A stretch of DNA of 64,000 nt from Metellina segmentata. Lineage: Eukaryota > Arthropoda > Arachnida > Araneae > Tetragnathidae. Location of the stretch: assembly GCA_947359465.1 (NCBI GenBank), contig OX375874.1, positions 97,591,441 to 97,655,440 of the forward strand. Direction: 5' to 3'. A program made the position numbers and the translations under genes. Positions 38,201 through 50,200 of the stretch are shown piece after piece. Under the pieces are notes generated by a model. The model saw nothing but the letters and a program-made list of their open reading frames with translations. It did no database searches and had not been told where the DNA came from. The first letter of the stretch is position 1; each line of letters opens with the position of its first letter.

Positions 38201-41200
38201 AAATATGCACATTCTTTTATTAAAATAAATCTCCCTCTTCCAACCATTTTGGCTATATCGTCACTTTTTTATTCACCACTCAACCCACTACATTATAAGG
38301 CTTAAAAACATGAAAACGTACATTTTCCCTTCATTTTTACAAAATGATGTTGCATGTCTTAGTATGTGTTTTACTTAGAAGTCAATAGTAAGTCAAATAA
38401 ATTTGGCAATGTCATAGAAATTTTGATTTCTTCAGAAAAAATTAGGATTGATATTTGTAACAGTGGATAAATATATTTTTTCTTTATTTTGAATTTGTTC
38501 TTAACATTTTTAGGATTGCAGTGAAAGTTCTCTAAAGTCAGATATAAAACAATTTATCTTTCTCAACTTGTACAATTTTTTAAGTGTGAGAAAAGACAAC
38601 CGAGTTAATGAAACGTACAAAACAAATGCTAACATTTAATTATGTTAATACTAGTAATTAAAAATAATTTCTAAAGGCTTTAAAAAGGTAAATTCATAGC
38701 AATGGATACCAAAATATTACTTAGATTACGTTTGACTTGGTCAGCTTCAAATTAAAAATGTTATCTTTTTGCAGTTTCTTTTAGGTGAAGGAAAAATTCT
38801 GATTTAGTAAATAAATAAGATTCTTACGAGGCAGAAATTGAAGTAAAATAAGAATATACTTGGTTCAAAAGAAATATAATATTAAGGGATTTTATATTTC
38901 ACTGAATATGTTCAAATTTTAAAGGTCAATAGAAGTTTGAATAGTGAAACTTACATTAATAAAATCTCATAATTATAATTTGTCAAAAATAAGTACCTGA
39001 AAAATGGACTACGGTCTCTGCAGAGGCTAAGAAATTGTTCATCCCTGTACATGTATCGCAAATCATTTTTGCAGCCAACTAGAACAATAGGTGTGCTTGG
39101 GCAGAATTGACGAATTTCAGGATACCAGATTACCTTGCAATTTCGTAATGACATTGGATTTGCAATTGAAAAGCAAAGCAGCACCACGTCTGACCTAAAA
39201 AAGGATATTGACAGATAGATTCAATGCATTTTTGGAACATCAACAAGCAAAAGCACAACAAAGTATAATCGATATATATAAAAAAGGATGTTTGTGTGTG
39301 TGTATATTTTCTATACAAATCTACACCGTTTGACCAATCCACGCCAAATTTGGTACACATACTTTAGAACATAGCGGAAAACATAGGCTATTACTTTCCT
39401 GTTTTCAGACGAAGAACCGTGTGAAAATTGGCATACAGGTAGTTCTAAAAGTGTCTATCGAAGTCTCAATCTTAAAATCTAAAGTTTGTTTTCTTGCAAT
39501 AAATGAATATTGACACGGAAACACATTCCAAAGGTTTGTGTACTTGAGTTAATACATTTAAATGTCATGGTCATATTTGAGCATTGTTAAATTTCATAAA
39601 TCATTATTGCCTTTACCAATATTTTCTGTCTTTTTTTTCGAATTACTCTATTTTAGCTCAGCACATCTTTTGTTTTTCAGCATTCTGGATTTTTTTTCAT
39701 TGGAATTTCATTTATGTTTGTATATGTCTTAATCATTTGTATATTATTTAATATATTATTCATTATATGTATTATTCAAAAATTAATATATTATTCACTA
39801 TATATATTATTCTGGAATTAATATATTATTCAATATATATTGTAAAATATATTATTCAGGAATTATAAGGTATATAATTGCATTCAAAGTAAATTGTAGA
39901 AGCTATAAAAAAGTTAAAACAAAGTTAAAATAATTTTCCGTACAACTTAAATGGTTGCAGTTAAAAAGTATTTTCCGTACAACTTAAATGATTGCATTTT
40001 TCTATGTAAGAAAAGTGATTATTCCAATTCCTTTTCATTCAACATTTAACCATTTCAACCAGATCAACGCCGGGTTATTCATCTGGTTCTGAGAAAAACT
40101 TGTTTCAGTTGCAATGCCTCCAATTTGTGAAAACACTTCTCACTAAAAGTTATGTAAAATTAAATTAAATCAGTGTCCAGCTAGTTTCAAATGCCAATGT
40201 CTAGAGATGCACATATCAGAGGAATCGTTTTTTTTTCAAAGAATATTTTTTTAGACATCTTTTGATTTATCTAATCTGTAAACAGATTTGATTTAATGTC
40301 CATTATCAACAAATGAAATACCTGATAATTTGAGATTATATGTATTTAATTTCACTGTTAACCATCCATTACATGCACTGGTCCTGACAGGTGCAGTGTC
40401 TTTTTTCAATGCTGCAAAGTGATATGGAAAACTAAAAGATGTTTCCTTTAAAAATTAAAATGATATATTCATTAACATATTTGTTTTTTAGTATGTTCTC
40501 AGAAACACTACTGATTTTCTAATCAATAACCAATGTGTGTATATCTAGGAAAGTAAACATCAAGCACTTCACAGATGCACTGTGATCTCATTTGTCAAAA
40601 AAAAGATTAAGAGGTTTAAGTGCAGCATAGGAAAATGATGAAAAAATAGTGTTTTATGAAGGGAATAATAAAAAATCTCACGATATTTTAGAAATATTCG
40701 TTGTAGAATTTTTTAAAATTTTTCTTCTAGCTGATAATGCATTATGCTCATATTTCGATTCACTGTAACAATAAGGGAAATTAATTTCTGAAAATGGAGA
40801 GTTGTCCAAGAAATATTTACATCTTGATCTTAAATAATACTGATGATCTACAAATTATGATCAGTTCACTTTTTATGCTAAGGAATATAAAGTAGGCAAT
40901 CAAAAATTGGTACGAAAAAGAATGTGCATACTTGTTATACTGTGACTAACATATATTATTTTTATTGTGTTAAAAAAATTTTTATTTGGAAATGTGCAAA
41001 TTTATGAAATAAATGTAGGACAACAGTTACTGCTCATCTATAAAATTAAAAGTTCAGAAATTTACATTGATTCAATGTCTCTTTTCATAAGGTATGTATG
41101 ATAACAATGACATATTTTAATAGCAGTGTAGAAAACTACTCATGTTTATGTCATAAATGTTTATTGTATTTTCTCAAAGTTTATATGCATGCAATAATAT

Positions 41201-44200
41201 TGGGATAAAAACTAAACAATATTAAACAATGTAAGTCCCAAAATCAAAGGTACTCTAAAATAAAAGTTAACAGTAAAAACTACTCAATTTATATATATAT
41301 TTTTTTTTTCATTTTTCTTTATACCTGAACGTTTTGATATTTTACCTAGAGTTCTTTTTACCACAAGTTAAGTTCATTTTGAAGAATATACTAGACAGTA
41401 AGATTACATGATTTACACTAGTTCCAATTTAATTCTCAACTGTTATATTAGAAACCAAACATAAAGAATACATGAAAAATATTTCCTGTATACCTTCCAT
41501 ATGCAAATCTTCTGTCTTTATCATGGTCTCCAAACGTATCCCACAACCTCAGAGATACATTCACACCATCTACAACTTCACAGGACCGTTCCAGAACCTT
41601 GGGTATGAAAAAAAGTTTGATAAATAGCTGGTTTATTTTTGGATTACAGTTCAATTTTACGAACTGCCCTATTTATCATTCCTATGTGGATTACACCTTC
41701 AAATGATTAATACAGTAGAGGATAGTAAAATCTGAACAAAACATGTAGCATATTCTCAACATATTTTCAGAGTCAGTAAAAATATTAAAAACATTTTTAG
41801 AAATTAACCTATTGTAATACAGAAGACTAATTGAATACTAGTTAGATATAATTTTCTTTCAGAATGAATGTAATAATCAGGGAATTTATCCCCCATGAAA
41901 TATAACAATCTTAAGTACTTAGATACACTAACATAAGAAAACATGAAAATTGGACATTTTATAATGTTTACAAACTTCAAAGATATTAAATTTTACATGA
42001 AGAAGTATGTATACCAAAGCGAAATTATTCGAATAGATTTTATAACAGATCAAAGATTGAATAAACCAAGACCAATTTAAAACGAATACTAGGGTAAGTG
42101 TTCCAAATATCGTCTTCCCTAACTATTTCTCTGTATCTCAGCCTCCTGGGTTGGGAAATCAAGCTGGAAACTAAATGATTATCACTAGGAACAAAACTCC
42201 TTTGGTTTCCAGAGATCATATACCTTCTTTACTTTTGTCAGTTTAAGTAAACTAGTACTTTTGGGTTTTCCTTTGCAGCCTTCTCTCTTTGACACCGACG
42301 CTGTTTATCCCTCTTTAGTAAAAAATTGCCAACACCTTCTTCACAGATGTTTTCTTTTGCACTAGAAGGTACAGAAGAGATCCTGGGTCTACCTCTTGTT
42401 TCGATCAGTGTTTTTGAGATAAACTGTTCGTATAGCTTCTTCGAAACTCCTTCAAGTTTAGGGCATCCTTTGTTGACAGCTTTGTGAATTATTCATGCAT
42501 TAACCACTGCCATGTCCAGTCTTCGAATGAAAAGTGATCAGTACCACTTTTGTCCCGGAATTTTAATTGTATATAGTCCAGCCACCCAGTCGTGGTGATC
42601 CACACCATCAATATGTTTGTTGTAAGAATTTATTAAATTAGGCATCTTCACGTTAACTTTATCTTTGTGTCCGTTTACTCGCCTCTTCACATTAAAGAAT
42701 GGTTCTAAAGTGCTGAAATTTGAAGTAACAGTGACAGTACTATTGTCATTTCATCGCACCAGGAAAATCTCGGAATTCTTGTCAAATGCAAAATCAGACG
42801 TGCTTCTTTCTTTCTCCCACGTAGACTTAGAAAAGAGTGTCCATGATTCCTCTAAAGGACACTCATGGTTTATCCTGTTTTCTCATATGGTTCCCGTGGC
42901 TCAATAACCCTGTTCACCAAGACTTTTCAAAAGTCCAATGCTGGTAAAAAAGTAATCAAAATATGAAGTGTAGCTTGAAGTATTCACAATATTCTCAGTC
43001 AGTTTCATCACAACCCGGGTACCAAGAAGAATATAGTTTCTTGCATCAGATTTTTTACCGCAGTAGAGAAAACTTGTTACAATATCCTTCGCTACCATAG
43101 AGAACCCAAACTTTATATCCAAAACGTATTGGCTTGTTCGGATTAATTGTTTCAGACTATTCCTAAACTATTATCTAAACTATTTAATAATTCCAATGCT
43201 TCCTCTAACTTCAGAAACCTTTACATTGAAATGACTCAGTAGGGGTAAAACGGGGGAGGAAAAAAGTTATTTTACTTTCAGTTATAAGGTTAGAAAAAAC
43301 GCGTCGATTGCATGCTCATCGTCCCACTGTCCTATTTAGAGGATAGTTAAAAAATAATGCACAACTTACCTAATAACAATAAAGCTTTAATTAACCAAAA
43401 GGATGATAAAAAAGAGTACTCTCACATAAAAAATGCCCATCCAAGTGTCCAAAGTAAACAGAAAAAGAATTCTGCAACCCCAAAAAGAAGGTACAAGCCA
43501 CGCCAACGCTGGGAGTAAACAAAGTTTCCAGTAGTAGCCGCCAGACTTTGCGACACATATAACTCATGCTAGCAGAAGCTTATACATACCACTACATGAT
43601 CCAGCTGATAAAATATTCCCAAAAAACAAATACTGATTTCCACATGCTATTTTTTAGCTGTCTTTTAAATAGGACACTAGGATAAAACGGGTTAAGCACA
43701 GGGGCGATATTTGGAACACTTAGGCAAGGTGCCCACATCCGGTTTTTCGACGAGCGCCGCCGCTGCGGCACCGTAGTCCAACTATGCACACATTACCATG
43801 AAATGACGCAAGTAATCATTTTGCGCCATTTGCGAAAAATATTTTATCAAAGAAAACGTGTTTATTTTGCTTACTTGGTGTAAAAAAGTATATTTTAAAA
43901 CAAAATAGACTTTACTGGATACAACCATATATTAATTATTATTTATGTTCCATTTATTTATGAAAACAAGGTACTTCCGAACGGAGAAGCGTGAGCGGCG
44001 GCGAACTGCGGCGCTGTGGGGAACTGCGGTACAAATTGCACGCAAGTTGGACGTGCGTCGCCGGACGCATGTGTGCAATACTCTATTGGATCTAGTGTAT
44101 CTCAGATCGCACTTACGTTGCCGCAGCGGCGGCGCACGTTGAAAAACCGGATGTGTGTGTGCCTTACTGTACTAAAAAATAACACCCATTTATCTTGTTT

Positions 44201-47200
44201 GCTCAGAGATGCAATTATTGTTTCTTCAGACCAAGTATTTGTAATAAACATTTCAGAAATTTCAAAGATTCTTCGAATTTTCAAATAAAGTAAGTTTTAA
44301 ATTCTTATTTACAATTCTACGTAATTATTTCATCAAACCTTGCAGTAAAAATGGTGCATATTAACACAGTGTGAAACTTACACATTCAAATTGCTATGGG
44401 TGTTCAAACACAGACGTGTAAAATTTCTAGAAGTGAGAAATTGATTTGAAAGTATTATTTTTAGTATCATAAAAAAAATGTTGACTAAAAAAAGTATTTT
44501 TAATTTTTTTAGTTTTAACCACTGGTAATTTTTAATTATAGCAAGTAGATTAGAAACAATTGAAAGTAATTGAACGACAAGTCCATAATCTGGGCCTTTT
44601 CAAACGGCCAATAAAAAATAATTCCAGTTTTAAGGATTCCCATAAAATACTTTTCGATATCCCACCTTCACGGGGAAATTAAAATACCTTTCGCTTCAAA
44701 ATCAGGCGCCTACATCTGAAGTCCGGGTCCCCTAACCAGGATCAACAGGCCGCTCATGAAATCTAAACTGTACCTTAAGAACGACGAATTTAACCTATAT
44801 AAATGTGTTTTCATTTCTTTATTCTTTGCTCTTAATTCATAAATAATTCACAACATTACATTGAAACAAAACAGTTTGAATTAAAAAAACGCGAAGCTCA
44901 AAAACTTTCCGCGGCAAATGGGCCCTCTGTACCCCTATCCTGTGTGGGACACTGATTCTAATCCGCTTAGAAATTCATCCCGAGAAATAAATATTTCGCA
45001 GATCGAAAGCGCTCCCCTTCAACTAGGTTATTGACTCGTCTGAGCGTGGTTTTGAAGGCCAACAGAGAGCTGGCAGCAATCCAAGAGAGCGTCGTCGACG
45101 CTCCCTTTGCTTAGTTTCTGCGCAGTCAAAACAAAGACGTCCGAGCACACCTTCTTTTCCCTTTCGTTGCATTGTTTGATTTTTTTTTTCTCTCTCTCCA
45201 TTCCCCGCTATGGGACGGCGTGAGTTTCTTTCATTGCGACTATTCCTTTGTTTTTCCCCCATTCTGAGGTTTGTGAACTTCCAGGACGAATGGGTGGAGC
45301 AGGAAAACGGGAGATTATCTGGAACGAGCTGACGATTTCGGAGTTTTCTCGGGGAAAAAGCGTCGCCAATGGGTTTTATGGTTGTTGCTATGAGCTCGCT
45401 GGAAACAAACATAGGATATCTAAGTAAAGACATGGTGGACATAAAAGCGCAATGCTGTGTACATTTGTAATTTCCCTTTTGGATCATTTGATAACAAAGC
45501 ACGATTTTTCGCAACTGCAAAAATTGCATTCTTTTTCTGCTCCTAACGTTGTGAGAGAGTTCTTAGACACAGAATTAAGTGAATCTCATGACCATATCAG
45601 TTCAAGCAATGGGTCGCCATCGGTAACTCATTATTTTAAGTTTAAAACGCATACAATAGAACTTTTATTATCCGAGGCTACTTTGGAAACCAGAAACTCT
45701 AATAATACGTCTGCAGTAACACAAAACACCCTACTCGAACAACAGACAAATTCATTGTATTACATGATACTACTACTTATACTAAAAGATTCATAAAGCT
45801 AGGATTATGCACTCAGAAAATCCTACTCACGCCCGAAGATTTATTAAAAGCTTTAAATAAACCTCACTATCAAATTCGACTCGGATAACACGGACACTCG
45901 ATAAATCGGATCACGGATAATCAAGGCTTTCATAATAATTTACTTCCAATAGAATTTCAGCACCCATTACTCGAATAAAGCGAGTAGAAACTAGGAATGA
46001 GCGATTATTCTAAAATGTCTACACTTTGGAACAGGTGTTGTGAAGATAAATCTTGAAATAGGACAGAATATAGAATAATAATATACAGGGTGGTCCCGAA
46101 TTCATGGTACAAACTTTAATGGTAGGTACAGGACATTGTAACAATGATTTATTGTATAGGAATGTATAGTCGCAAGTGACGCGGTGAGGCGTAAACAGGG
46201 GAAATAAAAGGAAAGAGAAATGGAGTGATCGGTTGGTATCATTGCCGGTAGAGGGCAGTAGATGTCTAGCCGCTGTTGAACATGATGCATCGCAGTAGGG
46301 AAAAGCGCCATTCACAATTGTGCTGCCGTAGACGATGGGTGACTTTACGTATGCAGAAAAAGCAGACATGCATTACATGTACGGCCGTGCAAATGGTAAC
46401 AGCAGAGCTGCGTTACGAATGTATCGCGCGGAGTATCCTGATCGACGAATGCCGGATCATAGAATTTTTCAACGGTTACATCGTCAACTTTGTGAAACAG
46501 GTGCGTTCGACGTCAACAGACATGGCGCTGGTCGAGTAAGAGCTGTACGCACTCCAAGGCTGGAAGAAAGCATCTTGAACATTGTGGCTGATAGACCCGA
46601 GTCAAGCACAAGAACTGTTGCGCGTGACGTAGGTGTGAGTCATCAGACTGTATGCAGAGTGTTAAACGAAAATCGCTTACACCCCTTCCATTTTCAGAAA
46701 GTACAAGCATTGAATCCGGCAGATTATCCTCGCCGCGTGAACTTCTGCCTGTGGGTGATGCAGCAATGTGCGTTGCAGCCGGATTTCGTAGATTATGTGC
46801 TATTTACAGATGAAGCGACATTTTCACGCGAGGGTGTCTTTAATGCGCACAATTCCCATGTGTGGGCAACCGATAATCCACATGCAACGCGTCGACATGC
46901 GTTTCAACAACGTTTCAGTATTAATGTGTGGGCTGGTATTGTGAACGACTTTTTGATTGGCCCATACTTACTACCCACGCGGCTCACTGGCGGAAGCTAT
47001 CTTATTTTTCTGAAAGAAGTGTTACCACAACTGCTGCATGATGTTCCGATCGCCATTCGTAACCGCATGTGGTTTCAGCACGATGGGGCGCCAGCACACT
47101 TCAGCATTGATGTACGGAATTACCTGAATGCCACGTTTGGTACTCGATGGATTGGGCGTGGTGGACCAGTCCCTTGGCCACCCCGATCTCCCGATTTATC

Positions 47201-50200
47201 GAGCCTCGATTACTTTTTATGGGGACATCTAAAGCATCTTGTTTATGAGACTCCAGTTGACTCAGATGAGGATATCGTCGCTCGCTTATCTGTAGCTGCT
47301 GCAGGTGTGCGTGAAATACCAGGCATCTTTGAACGTGTACGCCAATCGCTCCACCGACGCTGTCAAGCATGTATCGATACTGGTGGACGCAATTTTGAAC
47401 AATTACTGTAAACATGACACTTGTCAACAACGCTTTCAATAAAATCTTTGTTTTTCCTTTTGGCCGTTATTTCCCCTGTTTTCGCCTCACCGCGTCACTT
47501 GCGACTATACATTCCTATACAATAAATCATTGTTACAATGTCCTGTACCTACCATTAAAGTTTGTACCATGAATTCGGGACCACCCTGTATATAGAATAA
47601 TAGAAGATAGACTTTAGACGCATCAGTTTTAAAAGCCCAAAAAGTGTTTTAGGTCAAAAGCATTTATATTAATTCATACGAAAAAAAAATCATTCCATAA
47701 TTGCAGTGATAAGCAGCGATAGATTCGATGGGAGAATTCAAGTTCAAGGTCAGTTTAACACGACGACGTCCTTTTGTCAACAGACCAGAAAAATCGGATC
47801 GAAGGGGATGGAAATAAAAATGCAGCAAAAATAAAACACTTGTCATGAACCCAATTCAGTTGTTAACGGACATCTGAATCGATTTAAGACACCTGATTGG
47901 GAAAGCATGACGATTCCATTGACGTCATTCCCACTCCAAGAATACCTTCGTTTACACTCGTGACGTAGGCCTCGGTGGTTGCTATGGGAATGGAGGTATG
48001 ATTTAGGAGAAAAACGGGAACCCTCTTGTTCCTCTCTTAGAAAACCGAAATCGCAGTATGTTTTCATGCATTCAGATACTCTTTCAGGACAAGCAGTCCA
48101 CTTCAAAGCAACTGTTCATTAATTGCCTGAGCAGAGGCTAAATCGAGAATCATGTAGAAAAATAAACGTCTTAGTGGAAAATCAGTGTGCTTAAATTTTC
48201 GAATAATAAAAAATCACGCGGCAAGTAATTTTTTATAGCTAAATTTTTGCTTGTGATAAAAAATCATCTATTTTCAGAAATTTTGAAACAAAATACGATA
48301 TTGTCTTGATAGTTGTTAAAATCCTCTTAGATTTGTTTTCGTCTTAAATTATGCAAAATGACTTTTATGGTTTGCGTAAAGCAGTGTCTAGATACTATCG
48401 TAATTTTTACGAACAAATGTACAAAAGAATCGAAAAGAATTCAAAGTAACACGGATCGTTTTGTGTGTGTTGAACACACATGAGCAATTCACGTCATTTT
48501 GATGGAATGAGTAAAATTTACAGTTTGGTATTCTTCTATAACTAGTCATTAGTTTAAAAAATGTAATGTTATATAGAAATTTTGGATACATTAAAATCTA
48601 TAAACCAAATGTGGCTTCTTTAAAAAAAAGCTTTGAATCTGAAAATTTTAAAAGTGCCCTTTTAAAAACAAAATTGTTTCGAAAAAATGATTTATAACTG
48701 AAATTATTTTTAAGTATTTTTCTGTAAGTGGTTAAGGATTTGCGAAAACCTTCGAATAAAAAAAAATTCAGCCAAAACATTCGAGACTACATTTTGTTTG
48801 GAATCCTTTTTCGGTACATTTTTAAACTCGTGTGAAATAAAATGAGCTTTCTTCCGGTCAGAACGACCATTGAATAAATTTAGTCTAATGCACCTAAAGG
48901 CAATCGGAAAATCTTTTTACAAATTATGAGATTGACAATCAGAAATTAAAATCTTAAAAGTTATTCATTTCTAGGAAGACACTTGGAATCTTCATTTAAT
49001 TTTTCATTCAGTTTAAGTACTGCTTGTCCATGCCGAATTAAAGATTTCCAGCTTTTCGGGAAGTAGTAACAAGATAGTTATACGTCAGTTTTATTTTATT
49101 TATAAAGATGATATGTTATTTTGAAGATACAAAGTTCGTTTCTGCGAAGAAACATACATGCCGAGTGTAGCTTCAAAGCTAAAGGGTGCTTCGAAATTAC
49201 CCAGGGCAAACTTCAAAGGGTGGTACGGTGCCCCAAAATAAACATATATTTTTTTTTGCGTTGAATATGTGTCTAACTGTTGCACATAGGTGCTACAGGG
49301 TGCTGTTTGGCGCATTTTAAAAATGTTCTTTTCTTTTTTTTAAGTAACTTCGTCATCCGCAACGCGGGTTTCACACTTGAAGCATTACACGAATTCCTGT
49401 ATGGCTGACATGCATCTAACATATGCGTTTCCCAATACAAGCGGAAGAGCTGATCAAAGATCATACGGTGAATGTTTCCCCAATTCACGAGTGCCAAATC
49501 GCAAAACCTTTGAGGGTTTATCCTCCAACTGTGTGAAACGAGAACATTTCATGTCAGCAGGCATGATGTGGGTCGACCGAGAAGAAAAAACACCCAATAA
49601 ATATAATACATTCTAAGCGAGGTAGAGAGAAATCCGGGCTCAAGTTCGAGAGCTGTTGGAAGCAACCTATGTGTGGGCGAACCCATCGTATGGAGGGTGC
49701 AAGAGCAAAAAAAAATATCCCTCCCATTTACAGAGTCCTGAGGATAATCTTCTGCGCTTAGGGTTCTTGCACGTGACGGAATAAGTAATGTCCAGTTGAG
49801 AGCACGACAATCCAAATGCGCAATCTGTTTCGCGCAGTCGTTACACTGTGGGTTTTACAGGGGCAGCAATTACATCCTTTCCATTGACAGAAACCAGACA
49901 TTGAAAACTGAAGCAAAACGAGTATAATTAACCCATTGGTTTCTACAGCAGAGCGTAATAAAGCCAAATTTTCCAACAACACACGCTTGTTCAAATGTGT
50001 GGACTGAATAATGGAACAAAATACGCCCCAAGTCCGACAAAAGTACTTGAATGTATTCCAGCAATCAATATGGTTAAAGAACTATGAGGGATTATAATAT
50101 TGAAATAAATGATACTATAGTTTAATAAAGTTATTTTTGATAAATAAATACGAATATAAGTACAAAACGCAAGGACAAGCGAACAAACCCGGCCCCTAAA

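Noticed and set aside
45023..45529. 168-aa minus-strand open frame in RhoBTB intron 1
   Set aside because: Low-complexity basic sequence without a domain, beginning at a non-ATG codon in the extended frame. No splice sites link it to RhoBTB. Treated as chance in GC-richer DNA.
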